Positions 26,058-35,960 of a stretch of DNA of 64,000 nucleotides are shown piece after piece. The notes under the pieces were generated by a model that saw nothing but the letters and a program-made list of their open reading frames with translations, had not been told where the DNA came from and ran no database searches. Position 1 is the first letter of the stretch, and every line of letters starts with the position of its first letter. This stretch comes from Candidatus Anaerostipes avistercoris. Its GTDB lineage: Bacteria > Bacillota > Clostridia > Lachnospirales > Lachnospiraceae. Where the stretch lies: assembly GCA_019119895.1 (NCBI GenBank), contig DWWD01000046.1, positions 124,001 through 188,000 on the forward strand, written 5' to 3'. The translations under genes and the position numbers were made by a program.

Positions 26058-28508
26058 ATGAAAGCAGTTAGTAGCAATAAGGTGAAAGACATCATTACGA
26101 AGATAGAGAATAAGCTGATCAATACCTTAGGAACTACTTTAGAAGATGCTACCAATGACGATATTTATAAGGCGGCTGCCGGCTGTATCAGAGATGATAT
26201 TGTAACAGAATGGACAGTCAGCCGTAAACAGGTGGAAGACACTGGAGCCAAGAAGTTGTATTATATGTCCGCTGAATTTTTGATGGGACGCGCGTTTTCT
26301 AACAATCTGATCAATGCAGGATTGTACAGAGAGTACAGAGAAGCATTTGAGAAACTGGGAATTGATTTCGACGTGGTTGCCGATGAAGAGCAGGACGCAG
26401 GTCTGGGAAATGGCGGTCTGGGAAGACTTGCCGCATGTTTCCTTGATTCGCTGGCAACGCTGGATCTGCCTGTTATGGGATGTGGAATCCGTTATGAGTT
26501 CGGCCTCTTTAAACAGAAGATTATTGATGGAACTCAGATTGAAGTGGAAGATGACTGGCTTCGCGAGGGCAATATCTGGGAAGTGGAACGTCCGGAATTA
26601 AGTGTTGAAGTGCATTTCAACGGTTATATTGAGGAACACTGGACAGATGAAGGCCTTAAGATTGAACATAAGGATTACAATACCGTTGTTGCGGTACCTT
26701 ATGATGTACCTGTCATCGGATACAAGAGCCATACACCGGCTACATTGAGACTGTGGAGTGCAAGAAGCAAGCAGCGCTTTGATTTCCACTCTTTCAATGA
26801 GGGAATTTATGAAAAAGCAATGGCAGACCAGGCATTTGCGGAAGTTATTTCCAAGGTGCTCTATCCTGCAGACGACCATATGCAGGGCAAGATGCTGCGT
26901 TTAAAACAGTTCTATTTCCTGACATCTGCTACAATGCAGCTGGCTGTAAAAAATCATAAAGAAAGAAGAGGAGATCTCCATACGCTTCCGGATTACGCGG
27001 TTGTTCAGATCAACGATACACATCCGACACTGGCGATTCCTGAGCTGATGAGAATCCTCATGGATGAAGAAGGATTCGGCTGGGATGAAGCATACGATAT
27101 CGTAAGCAAGATCTTCAACTACACGAACCATACGATCATGTCAGAAGCTCTTGAGTGCTGGGATGAGAATATGTTCAAACTTCTTCTTCCTCGAATCTAT
27201 CAGATTATCTGTGTTCTGAATGAAAAATATTGTGACAAGCTTCGCACGTATTACGGCAACGATGAAGGAAAGATCGCATATATGTCCATTGTCGGAAATA
27301 ATCAGATCCGCATGGCAAATCTTTGTATCGCAGTCTGCCGCAGAGTCAACGGAGTATCACAGCTGCACGGAGATATTTTGAAGGAACAGTTATTCCATGA
27401 TTCTTATAATCTGTATCCGCAGAAATATCTGGCGATTACAAATGGTATCACCCACAGAAGATGGTTTGCTCTGGCAAATCCTGAACTGTGTGAACTGGTT
27501 CAGAGCCATGTGAAAGGTGATATCCTGAAAGATTACAGCTTATTTGAGAAGCTTCTTCCGCTGAAGGATGATAAGAATTTCTGCAAGAAATATGATCAGA
27601 TCAAGCAGAATAACAAAGTTCGTTTTGCAAAATATCTGGAAAAGAAACAGGGAATCAAGATCAATCCGAATTCTATTTTTGACGTTCAGTGTAAGAGACT
27701 TCATGAGTATAAACGTCAGCTGCTTAAATGTCTGCATATCATTTATATGTATCAGCAGCTGAAGAAAAATCCGAATTATATTACAACTCCGATTACCTTC
27801 ATTTTCGGAGCAAAGGCAGCACCGGGATATGCAAGAGCCAAGGATATTATCCGCCTGATTAATTCCATCGGAGATATGGTGAACAGCGATCCTGACGTAA
27901 AAGATAAGCTGCAGGTTGTATTCGTAGAAAACTACTCTGTATCTGTCGCAGAAATGCTGATTCCGGCAGCTGACATCAGTGAACAGCTGTCTACAGCAGG
28001 ACTGGAAGCTTCAGGAACAGGAAATATGAAGTTTATGATGAACGGCGCACTGACTCTCGGAACAATGGACGGCGCTAATGTTGAGATCCATGATCTGGTT
28101 GGACCGGAGAATATCTTTATCTTTGGTGCTACAGTGGATGAGATCAATAACATGAAACGTTATCATACTTATAATCCGGGAACAGTATTTGAGGAGAATC
28201 CAAATATCCGGGATATTTGTAACTGTCTGATCGATGGTGAACTTCCTAGGGTTGGAAAGAGAAAATACTCTGATCTTTATCAGTCTCTGCTGTTCGGCGA
28301 ATATGGACAGCCGGATCAGTATTTCGTATTATACGATCTTCCGTCCTATATTGAGGAGTTTGAGAAAGTATATGACACATATGTAAACCACCACGATGAC
28401 TGGGTTAAGATGGCTGTAGTCAATACAGCAAAATCCGGATTCTTCTGTTCTGACAGAACAATTAAAGAATACAATGAGAAGATTTGGAATTTAAAACCTG
28501 TAAAATAA
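26058..28508 (+). CDS. glgP: Glycogen/maltodextrin phosphorylase (GT35)
   Basis: GlgP releases glucose-1-phosphate from glycogen chain ends. PLP is bound by Lys658 in EASGTGNMKFMMNGALTLGT. Other hallmarks are LYYMSAEFLMGR, GLGNGGLGRLAACFLDSLAT and VQINDTHPTLAIPELMR. The length of 816 residues is normal. AAAGGAG lies before ATG 26058. Its place after the synthetic genes lets one operon both store and mobilise glycogen. Confidence 0.97.
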   Translation: MKAVSSNKVKDIITKIENKLINTLGTTLEDATNDDIYKAAAGCIRDDIVTEWTVSRKQVEDTGAKKLYYMSAEFLMGRAFSNNLINAGLYREYREAFEKLGIDFDVVADEEQDAGLGNGGLGRLAACFLDSLATLDLPVMGCGIRYEFGLFKQKIIDGTQIEVEDDWLREGNIWEVERPELSVEVHFNGYIEEHWTDEGLKIEHKDYNTVVAVPYDVPVIGYKSHTPATLRLWSARSKQRFDFHSFNEGIYEKAMADQAFAEVISKVLYPADDHMQGKMLRLKQFYFLTSATMQLAVKNHKERRGDLHTLPDYAVVQINDTHPTLAIPELMRILMDEEGFGWDEAYDIVSKIFNYTNHTIMSEALECWDENMFKLLLPRIYQIICVLNEKYCDKLRTYYGNDEGKIAYMSIVGNNQIRMANLCIAVCRRVNGVSQLHGDILKEQLFHDSYNLYPQKYLAITNGITHRRWFALANPELCELVQSHVKGDILKDYSLFEKLLPLKDDKNFCKKYDQIKQNNKVRFAKYLEKKQGIKINPNSIFDVQCKRLHEYKRQLLKCLHIIYMYQQLKKNPNYITTPITFIFGAKAAPGYARAKDIIRLINSIGDMVNSDPDVKDKLQVVFVENYSVSVAEMLIPAADISEQLSTAGLEASGTGNMKFMMNGALTLGTMDGANVEIHDLVGPENIFIFGATVDEINNMKRYHTYNPGTVFEENPNIRDICNCLIDGELPRVGKRKYSDLYQSLLFGEYGQPDQYFVLYDLPSYIEEFEKVYDTYVNHHDDWVKMAVVNTAKSGFFCSDRTIKEYNEKIWNLKPVK

Positions 28509-28528
28509 GAAAAGTTAGAGATGAGACT

Positions 28529-30454
28529 ATGATTCACAATGCTTCGATAGAAAAATACAGGGCTCCCATTGGTGCAGTTAAAAAAGGCGAAGAGATTACA
28601 CTTCGCCTTTTTGGCGTGCCTGAGCAGACCACAGACGCTGAAATCATCACATATGGTGAAGATTTTCACAGGGAGCATAAGATGAAAATGAAAGGGGAGG
28701 TCTGCGAGAGAACATTCCGTGTGCCAGAGAAAGCGGGCGTCGTCTGGTATTATTTTAAAATCTGGGAAGGAAACCATCATTATTATTATGGGGCAAGACC
28801 GGGACGGAGCCAGGGCGAGGGAATTGCCGTAGGCGGCAATCCTTACAGCTTTCAGATTACAGTTTATGAAAAAGATTTCGATACGCCGCGGTGGATGTCC
28901 AGAGGGATCATGTATCAGATATTTCCGGATCGTTTCTGCAAGGGAAATCCGAAAAATCTGGAACGCGGTGAAAAGTACCATAAAAAAATGGGAAGAGATG
29001 TCTATGTCCATGATAACTGGGAAGAACGGCCGCTGTTCGGACCTCTGCCGGGGAAACAATTTTATGATCCATGTGATTATTTCGGCGGAGATCTGGAGGG
29101 GATCATATCCAGGCTGGATGACCTGAAGAAACTGGGCGTGACATGTATTTATTTAAATCCGATCGGTGAGGCGGCGTCTAATCACCGTTACAATACTTCG
29201 GATTACAAAAAAGTAGATCCGTTTCTTGGAACCAATGAAGATTTCAAACGGCTCTGCAGGATAGCAAGAGAAAAAAGAATCCACATCATCCTTGACGGAG
29301 TGTATTCTCATACGGGGGATGACAGTGTGTATTTTAACAAGAAAGAAAATTATGCGGAAAAGGGTGCCTGGCAGGGACCGGAGTCACCTTATTACGACTG
29401 GTATCATTTTGATGAAGAAAAAAATTATGACAGCTGGTGGGGATTTCAATCTCTTCCGGAAGTCGATGAGATGAATAGAAACTTTGTAAATTATATTATC
29501 ACCGGCAAAAATTCGGTGATAAAACACTGGCTTTCCATGGGAGCCTCCGGTTTTCGGCTGGATGTGGCAGATGAACTGCCGGATGAATTTATTTTTACAA
29601 TGCGAAAGACTCTGAAAAGTTTATTTAAAAATTATGCATTGATTGGGGAAGTGTGGGAGGATGCCACAACCAAGGAAAGCTACGGTGTCAAGAGAAAGTA
29701 TGCGCTGGGCGGAGGTCTGGACAGCACGATGAATTATCCGTTTAAAGTGAATACGGTAAGTTTTCTTCTGGGAGACAAAAATGCTTATGGGCTGCAGGAA
29801 TTTCTGCTGGAGCAGCAGTGTAATTATCCGCAACCACTCTACTATGCGGTGATGAACCTGTTGTCTTCTCATGATATTGCCAGAATCAGGACGACGCTGG
29901 CAACGGGAATGAATGAGACAATGCCTTCCAGGGAGGCGCAGATTGATTATGTGATCACCAGCAAAATGGATCAGAAGGGCGCAAAACTTGCCCGTCTTGC
30001 CATGGCAATCCAGTTTTTTGTGCCGGGAATGCCGTCCATTTATTATGGAGATGAATACGGAATGCACGGATTTATGGATCCATTTAACCGTGGAACTTAT
30101 TATAAAAACGATAAGAAGACATATGAAGAGCTGAAAATTATGACAGATCTCAGAAGTCGTGAACGGGCGCTGCAGACCGGATACGCCATGTATTTCGCAG
30201 TCAATGAAAATGTCCTGGGAATTCTCCGTTTCACTGTGGGCGGACAGGATATTTTTGGTGAGAAAGCGGAAAATAAAGCGTTTCTTATGCTGGTAAACCG
30301 GTCCTCAGAGGAAGAGAGAGCCGCTTTTGATCTCAGAACAAAAAAAGAGGGAGTGCCGCGGCACGCTCACAGTGCATTGATTCAGTATCTGTCAGATCCT
30401 GTGGTCCATGAGAAGATCGGACCGTGGGATTATAAAGTGGTGGAATTAAAATAA
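28529..30454 (+). CDS. GH13 alpha-glucan hydrolase (neopullulanase/maltodextrinase-like)
   Basis: A 641-residue cytoplasmic GH13 enzyme (no signal peptide). An N-terminal beta domain (residues 1-130) is followed by SRGIMYQIFPDRFCKG, DGVYSHTGDDSVYF, the nucleophile Asp345 in GFRLDVADE, the acid/base Glu374 in IGEVWED and Asp449 in SSHDIAR. The N-terminal domain and the GH13 subgroup resemble maltogenic amylase/neopullulanase. It probably trims dextrins left by GlgP. ATG 28529 was chosen over an upstream in-frame start inside glgP; the ribosome site is weak. Exact specificity cannot be read from the sequence. Confidence 0.87.
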   Translation: MIHNASIEKYRAPIGAVKKGEEITLRLFGVPEQTTDAEIITYGEDFHREHKMKMKGEVCERTFRVPEKAGVVWYYFKIWEGNHHYYYGARPGRSQGEGIAVGGNPYSFQITVYEKDFDTPRWMSRGIMYQIFPDRFCKGNPKNLERGEKYHKKMGRDVYVHDNWEERPLFGPLPGKQFYDPCDYFGGDLEGIISRLDDLKKLGVTCIYLNPIGEAASNHRYNTSDYKKVDPFLGTNEDFKRLCRIAREKRIHIILDGVYSHTGDDSVYFNKKENYAEKGAWQGPESPYYDWYHFDEEKNYDSWWGFQSLPEVDEMNRNFVNYIITGKNSVIKHWLSMGASGFRLDVADELPDEFIFTMRKTLKSLFKNYALIGEVWEDATTKESYGVKRKYALGGGLDSTMNYPFKVNTVSFLLGDKNAYGLQEFLLEQQCNYPQPLYYAVMNLLSSHDIARIRTTLATGMNETMPSREAQIDYVITSKMDQKGAKLARLAMAIQFFVPGMPSIYYGDEYGMHGFMDPFNRGTYYKNDKKTYEELKIMTDLRSRERALQTGYAMYFAVNENVLGILRFTVGGQDIFGEKAENKAFLMLVNRSSEEERAAFDLRTKKEGVPRHAHSALIQYLSDPVVHEKIGPWDYKVVELK

Positions 30455-30493
30455 AGGAATCAGTGGCCAGGAAAAAAGATAAGGAGATTGATG

Positions 30494-31621
30494 ATGGAAA
30501 AGAAAATGAATGGAACAGAGGAGCATTATGATTATTTGCTGGCGGGCGGAGGATTGTTCAATGGAATCATCGCCTGTGAGGCCAGAAAACGGGGAAAGAC
30601 CTGCCTGGTAGTAGAAAAAAGAGATGTGCTGGGAGGCAACATCCACTGTAAAGAAGTAGAAGGTATCATGGTTCATGAGTATGGCGCCCATATTTTCCAT
30701 ACAAGCAGCAAAGAAGTGTGGGATTATGTTTCTGATCTGGTGGAATTCAATCATTATATCAATTCTCCGGTCGCCAACTACCACGGTGAGATTTATAATC
30801 TTCCATTTAACATGAATACTTTCAGTAAAATGTGGGGAATCCAGACACCGGAAGAGGCAAGAAAAATCATTGAAAGCCAGAGGAAAGCCATCACCGGTGA
30901 ACCGAAAAATCTGGAAGAACAGGCAATCAGCCTGGTGGGAACGGATGTTTATGAAAAATTGATCAAAGGTTATACGATGAAGCAGTGGGGAAGAGAGTGC
31001 AAAGACCTTCCGGCTTCCATTATCAAGAGATTACCGGTCCGCTATATTTATGATAACAATTATTTCAATGACCCGTATCAGGGAATTCCAAAAGGCGGCT
31101 ACAATGTTCTGATCGATAAGCTCTATGACGGATGTGATGTCATGCTGGAGACGGATTTCCTGAAAGAGAAAAAGAAACTGATGCCAATGGCAGACCAGGT
31201 CATTTATACGGGAACCATCGATTCTTATTTTGATTACTGCTTTGGAAAACTGGAATACCGGACTCTGCGGTTTGAGCATGAACTGCTGGATGAAAAGAAT
31301 CATCAGGGAGTGGCAGTTATGAACTACACAGACGGAGAAACGCCGTATACAAGAAAAATCGAACACAAACATTTCGATTTCGGAACTCAGGAAAAAACAG
31401 TAGTGTCCAGAGAATATCCGGCAGAGTGGACCGATGGCATGGAACCGTATTATCCGGTAAACGATGAGAAAAACAGCGCCTTATATGCCAAATACAAAGA
31501 ACTGGGCGATAAAGAAGAAAACGTCCTGTTCGGCGGCCGGCTGGGCGAATACAAATACTATGATATGGATAAGGTAATCGAATCCGCTTTGAAATTCTGG
31601 AGAGAAACAATTCAGAGTTGA
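30494..31621 (+). CDS. glf: UDP-galactopyranose mutase
   Basis: Glf is an FAD enzyme that converts UDP-galactopyranose to UDP-galactofuranose for surface glycans. The FAD-binding motif YLLAGGGLFNGIIACEARKR and VVEKRDVLGGNIHC are at the N-terminus; EYGAHIFHTSSKEVWDYV and the conserved FLKEKKK and VVSREYPAEW regions follow. The length is 375 residues. The start at 30494 gives the best spacing to AAGGAG (30481-30486); ATG 30491 is also possible. No other surface-glycan genes are nearby. A strong terminator follows. Confidence 0.93.
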   Translation: MEKKMNGTEEHYDYLLAGGGLFNGIIACEARKRGKTCLVVEKRDVLGGNIHCKEVEGIMVHEYGAHIFHTSSKEVWDYVSDLVEFNHYINSPVANYHGEIYNLPFNMNTFSKMWGIQTPEEARKIIESQRKAITGEPKNLEEQAISLVGTDVYEKLIKGYTMKQWGRECKDLPASIIKRLPVRYIYDNNYFNDPYQGIPKGGYNVLIDKLYDGCDVMLETDFLKEKKKLMPMADQVIYTGTIDSYFDYCFGKLEYRTLRFEHELLDEKNHQGVAVMNYTDGETPYTRKIEHKHFDFGTQEKTVVSREYPAEWTDGMEPYYPVNDEKNSALYAKYKELGDKEENVLFGGRLGEYKYYDMDKVIESALKFWRETIQS

Positions 31622-31643
31622 CAAAGACAAAACCGATGAAAAG

Positions 31644-31687
31644 AAAACCCCTGCAGATCAAAAAAATAAACGATCTGCAGGGGTTTT
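31644..31687 (+). terminator. Intrinsic terminator after glf
   Basis: A perfect 16-bp stem (31644-31659 with 31672-31687) with a 12-nt loop; the 3' arm ends GGGGTTTT and the 5' arm begins AAAACCCC, so it can act on both strands. It ends the glycogen-glf unit. Confidence 0.92.
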
Positions 31688-31703
31688 AACGGAAAGATAA
31701 AAC

Positions 31704-31732
31704 TTGATGTAAAAATCTTTTCTATGTATAAT
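31704..31732 (+). promoter_or_regulatory. Promoter for miaB-mutS-mutL
   Basis: TTGATG (31704-31709), a 17-bp spacer and a perfect TATAAT (31727-31732). Transcription would begin about at 31739, right at the first hairpin repeat. Confidence 0.78.
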
Positions 31733-31734
31733 GG

Positions 31735-31905
31735 AACGCAAAGCGGCTTGTCCGCTTTGCGTTCACGAAGAAGGAGCGGAGCGGAATCTGAGTATCCGCG
31801 TTATTGCAAAGCGGCTTGTCCGCTTTGCGTTCACGAAGATAAAATGGAGCGGGATCTGAGTTTCCGAAGTATTGCAAAGCAGTCTGTCCGCTTTGTGTTT
31901 ATGAA
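31735..31905 (+). repeat. Array of 68-bp repeats, each with a hairpin, in the miaB leader
   Basis: Three units begin at 31738, 31806 and 31874, exactly 68 bp apart. Each begins with a hairpin: GCAAAGCGG, loop CTTGT, CCGCTTTGC in units 1 and 2 (12-bp stem in unit 1), degraded in unit 3. After it come GTTCACGAAG and an ATCTGAGT block, the latter in units 1 and 2 only. The third unit is partial and runs into the miaB ribosome site. 68 is not a multiple of three and the array looks non-coding. Confidence 0.9.
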
Positions 31906-31933
31906 GAAGATTACATTTCAGGAGATAGATAGA

Positions 31934-33340
31934 ATGGAAAAAACAAGAACAGAATCAGAGAAGCAGTATGGATATATGAAGCAGATGAAACAATGGGTGG
32001 AGCATAAAGCCAGAGAACTGGGGCGCCCTCTTACCTGTCATTGTACGACATTTGGATGTCAGATGAATGAGAAAGATTCAGAGAAGCTTCTCGGAATCCT
32101 GGAAACCATGGGGTATCATGAAATCGATTCGGAAGAGGCTGATTTCCTGTTATTTAATACCTGTACAGTCAGAGAGAATGCCAATACAAAACTTTACGGG
32201 CATCTGGGCCAGGTTAAAAAAATGAAGGAGCGCAATCCTCATATGATGATCGGTCTGTGCGGCTGTATGATGCAGGAGCCTCATGTGATCGAGAAAATAA
32301 AAGAAAGCTATCCGTTTGTTGATATTGTATTTGGAACCCATAATATTTTCAAACTGGCAGAACTGCTGAAAAACCGTGTAGATTCCGGCGGGATGATCGT
32401 GGATATCTGGAAGGATACGGATCAGATTGTGGAAGATCTCCCAAGCGACCGGAAATTTTCATTTAAATGCGGTGTTAATATTATGTATGGCTGCAATAAT
32501 TTCTGCAGCTACTGTATCGTGCCGTATGTGCGCGGGAGAGAACGGAGCAGAAAACCGGAAGATATCATAAAAGAAGTACGACAGGTCGTATCTGAAGGCG
32601 TAAAGGAAGTTATGCTTCTGGGTCAGAATGTCAACTCTTATGGAAAAACATTAGAGGAGCCTATGACCTTTGCGGAATTGTTAAAAGAAGTGGAAAAAGT
32701 CGAAGGACTGGAAAGAATCCGCTTTATGACGCCTCATCCAAAAGATCTGTCCGATGAACTGATCGAGGTAATGGCGGAGTCTGAAAAAATCTGCAGCCAT
32801 ATGCATCTGCCGATGCAGTCCGGAAGCAGCCGTCTGCTAAAGAAAATGAACCGCCATTATACAAAAGAGCAGTATCTCGAACTGGCGCAGAAAATCAAGG
32901 ACCGGATTCCGGACGTATCTTTTACGACAGATATTATCGTAGGCTTTCCGGGAGAGACCGAGGAAGACTTTGAAGATACACTGGATGTTGTAAGAAAAGT
33001 AGGCTTTGACAGCGCGTTTACTTATGTATATTCCAGACGGACAGGAACTCCTGCGGCGGCAATGGAAGATCAGGTGCCGCCGGAAGTGGTAAAAGAAAGA
33101 TTTCCGCGTCTGCTGGCTCTGCTGAAAGAAACAGCAGCCGAGAACTGTAAGAAAAAGCTTGGCGCTGTGGAAAGAGTACTGATTGAAGAAGTAAACACGC
33201 ACGAAGAAGGCATGGTGACCGGCCGTCTGGAAAATAATCTTCTGGTTCATTTTAAAGGAAGCGAAGATCAGATCGGCACCATGGCGGATGTGAAGATAAC
33301 AGAAGAAAAAGGTTTTTATTATATGGGAGAGCAAGTTTAA
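31934..33340 (+). CDS. miaB: tRNA-2-methylthio-N6-dimethylallyladenosine synthase MiaB
   Basis: MiaB is a radical SAM methylthiotransferase that modifies A37 of tRNA, acting after MiaA, also encoded here. The N-terminal cluster domain has TFGCQMNEKDSEKL and CTVRENANTK; the radical SAM cluster is Cys187, Cys191 and Cys194 in GCNNFCSYC; a TRAM domain is at the C-terminus. The length is 468 residues. ATG 31934 was chosen for its AGGAG site; the frame is open back through the repeat array, but those 70 residues show no family similarity. Confidence 0.95.
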   Translation: MEKTRTESEKQYGYMKQMKQWVEHKARELGRPLTCHCTTFGCQMNEKDSEKLLGILETMGYHEIDSEEADFLLFNTCTVRENANTKLYGHLGQVKKMKERNPHMMIGLCGCMMQEPHVIEKIKESYPFVDIVFGTHNIFKLAELLKNRVDSGGMIVDIWKDTDQIVEDLPSDRKFSFKCGVNIMYGCNNFCSYCIVPYVRGRERSRKPEDIIKEVRQVVSEGVKEVMLLGQNVNSYGKTLEEPMTFAELLKEVEKVEGLERIRFMTPHPKDLSDELIEVMAESEKICSHMHLPMQSGSSRLLKKMNRHYTKEQYLELAQKIKDRIPDVSFTTDIIVGFPGETEEDFEDTLDVVRKVGFDSAFTYVYSRRTGTPAAAMEDQVPPEVVKERFPRLLALLKETAAENCKKKLGAVERVLIEEVNTHEEGMVTGRLENNLLVHFKGSEDQIGTMADVKITEEKGFYYMGEQV

Positions 33341-35958
33341 TGGGTAAGCTAACACCGATGATGCAGCAGTACATGAAAATAAAAGAAGAAAACAAAGACT
33401 GCATTTTGTTCTACCGGCTGGGAGATTTCTATGAAATGTTTTTTGACGACGCGCTGACCGCGTCCAAAGAGCTGGAAATCACTCTGACAGGGAAGAACTG
33501 TGGTCTGGAGGAAAGAGCTCCTATGTGCGGCGTTCCATATCATGCGGCGGATTCCTATCTGAATAAGCTGGTAGAAAAGGGCTATAAAGTCGGAATCTGT
33601 GAGCAGGTGGAGGATCCCAGCCAGGCAAAAGGAATTGTCAAGAGGGAGATTGTCAGGATCGTAACACCGGGAACGAATATTTCCCAGCAGAGCCTGGATG
33701 ATGAAAAGAATAATTATCTGATGTGTATTTTCTGCAGTGACGGAAGTTTTGGTATTTCCCTGGTAGATGTAACGACAGGAGATTTCAGGACCACATCTGT
33801 AAACAGTCTGGCAAAGGTACAGGATGAGATTTTCAAATTTACTCCGGCAGAGATCATCTGTAATGATGCTTTCTTTATCAGCGGCATTGACCTGGATTAC
33901 CTGCGGGATAAAATGTCCGTTATGGTATCAGGAATCGATCATTATTATTTTGACGAAGATCAGGGAATCGACAGAATCAAACAGCAGTTTAAAGTAGGAA
34001 GTCTGGAGGGACTGGGGCTGGCGGATAACTCTATGGGAGTCATTGCTACGGGAGCTCTTTTAGGCTACCTTCATGAGACCCAGAAAAGTTCCCTGGATCA
34101 TCTGATGCATATTACGCCTTATGAGACGGGAGAATTTATGGTGATCGACAGTTCCAGCCGGAGAAATCTCGAATTGTGCGAGACATTAAGAGACAAGCAG
34201 AAAAAGGGTTCTCTGCTGTGGGTTCTGGACAAAACTAAAACGGCCATGGGAGCCAGGATGCTCCGGGGCATGCTGGAACAGCCGCTGATCGACAAGAAGA
34301 AAATAGAGGAGCGCTATGACGCTCTTGATTCTCTTACCGGACAGGCCATGGTAAGGGAGGAACTGAGAGAATACTTAAATCCGATTTATGATCTGGAGCG
34401 GCTGATCACGAAGGTAAGCTACAAGACAGCTAATCCCAGAGATATGATCGCCTTTAAGACGTCTCTGAAATGGCTGCCGCCGATCAAAACGATTCTGGAA
34501 GAGTGCAGGGATCCTCTTTTGACTTCCCTGAAAGAACAGCTGGATCCTCTGGAGGACATTTACCAGCTGCTGGAAGACGCCATTGTGGAAGAACCACCGA
34601 TCGCAGTAAAAGAAGGCGGAATCATCAAAGATGGATTCAAAGAAGAAATTGACCGGCTGAAGCGGGCAAAAACAGAAGGAAAGCAGTGGCTCATGGATCT
34701 GGAAGAGAGGGAACGCAAAGCCACCGGCATCAAAAATCTGAAAGTAAAATTCAACAAGGTATTCGGATATTATCTGGATGTGACCAATTCATACAAAGAC
34801 CTCGTGCCGGAGCACTATATCAGGAAGCAGACGCTGGCCAATTCCGAGCGCTATACGACAGAGGAACTGAATCAGCTGGCGGATACGATTCTCGGCTCTG
34901 AGGACCGTCTGTACGCTCTGGAATATGAGACTTTTGTCACCATACGTGAGACTCTGGCGGGAGAGATGGAAAGAATCGCCAATACAGCTCATGTAATTGC
35001 GCAGATCGATGTACTGGCGTCTCTGGCCTATGTGGCGGAGCGCAATCACTATGTAAGACCGAAACTGAATCTCCGGGGCACCATTGACATTAAAGACGGA
35101 AGACATCCGGTGGTGGAGCAGATGATGCAGAATGATATGTTCATTCCAAATGATACTTATCTGGATCAGAAAAAGAACCGGGTGGCGATCATTACAGGAC
35201 CGAATATGGCGGGAAAATCTACCTACATGCGCCAGGCGGCGCTGATCGTTCTGATGGCGCAGGTGGGATCCTTTGTGCCGGCGGCAAAAGCAAATATAGG
35301 AATCGCAGACCGGATTTTCACCAGAGTGGGAGCGTCTGATGATCTGGCGTCCGGCCAGAGTACCTTTATGGTGGAAATGAGCGAAGTGGCTAATATTCTT
35401 CGGAATGCCACGAAAAACAGTCTTTTGATCCTGGATGAAATCGGCAGGGGAACCAGTACATATGACGGATTGTCCATTGCATGGGCAGTGGTGGAATATA
35501 TCAGCAATCCGAAACTGCTGGGAGCCAAGACACTGTTTGCCACCCATTATCATGAACTGACTGAGCTGGAAGGAAAAATTGACAGCGTCAATAATTACTG
35601 TATTGCCGTTAAAGAACAGGGAGATGACATTGTATTTCTGCGGAAAATCATCAAAGGCGGAGCAGATAAGAGTTATGGTGTGCAGGTGGCAAAACTTGCC
35701 GGCGTGCCGGATTCGGTCATTGCCAGGGCCAAGGAGATCGCCCGGGAACTGAGCGATCATGATATTGCGTCCAGAGCCAAAGAAATACAGCCATACGGAG
35801 AAGCGCAGCAGCTGTCTCTGTTCCGGGATACGGAGGAACCGGCCATGGAACATCCGATCATGGCGGAATTAAGAGAAAAGAACCTGGCGGATATGACGCC
35901 GCTGGAAGCACTGAATTATCTTTATACGCTTCAGGAGAAGCTTAGAAAAGAGGAGTGA
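33340..35958 (+). CDS. mutS: DNA mismatch repair protein MutS
   Basis: MutS recognises mismatched bases. The mismatch-binding domain I carries GDFYEMFFDDA (the Phe and Glu of the FxE motif). Clamp and lever domains follow, then the ATPase with Walker A GPNMAGKST at 620-628, the DDLASGQSTFMVEM motif, and LLILDEIGRGTSTYDG. The length is 872 residues. The start codon shares its A with the miaB stop (TAATG), so translation is coupled. Confidence 0.98.
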   Translation: MGKLTPMMQQYMKIKEENKDCILFYRLGDFYEMFFDDALTASKELEITLTGKNCGLEERAPMCGVPYHAADSYLNKLVEKGYKVGICEQVEDPSQAKGIVKREIVRIVTPGTNISQQSLDDEKNNYLMCIFCSDGSFGISLVDVTTGDFRTTSVNSLAKVQDEIFKFTPAEIICNDAFFISGIDLDYLRDKMSVMVSGIDHYYFDEDQGIDRIKQQFKVGSLEGLGLADNSMGVIATGALLGYLHETQKSSLDHLMHITPYETGEFMVIDSSSRRNLELCETLRDKQKKGSLLWVLDKTKTAMGARMLRGMLEQPLIDKKKIEERYDALDSLTGQAMVREELREYLNPIYDLERLITKVSYKTANPRDMIAFKTSLKWLPPIKTILEECRDPLLTSLKEQLDPLEDIYQLLEDAIVEEPPIAVKEGGIIKDGFKEEIDRLKRAKTEGKQWLMDLEERERKATGIKNLKVKFNKVFGYYLDVTNSYKDLVPEHYIRKQTLANSERYTTEELNQLADTILGSEDRLYALEYETFVTIRETLAGEMERIANTAHVIAQIDVLASLAYVAERNHYVRPKLNLRGTIDIKDGRHPVVEQMMQNDMFIPNDTYLDQKKNRVAIITGPNMAGKSTYMRQAALIVLMAQVGSFVPAAKANIGIADRIFTRVGASDDLASGQSTFMVEMSEVANILRNATKNSLLILDEIGRGTSTYDGLSIAWAVVEYISNPKLLGAKTLFATHYHELTELEGKIDSVNNYCIAVKEQGDDIVFLRKIIKGGADKSYGVQVAKLAGVPDSVIARAKEIARELSDHDIASRAKEIQPYGEAQQLSLFRDTEEPAMEHPIMAELREKNLADMTPLEALNYLYTLQEKLRKEE

Positions 35959-35960
35959 TC

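Noticed and set aside
31735-31905. A small CRISPR array
   Set aside because: The repeats are directly tandem with related, not unique, spacer sequence, there are only three units, and no cas gene is near.
31724-31933. An extended miaB start through the 68-bp repeats
   Set aside because: The repeat period is not a multiple of three and the extra residues show no similarity to MiaB; ATG 31934 has the ribosome site.
35223-35853. Long minus-strand frames opposite mutS
   Set aside because: Shadow frames over a well-conserved gene; no ribosome site or family similarity.
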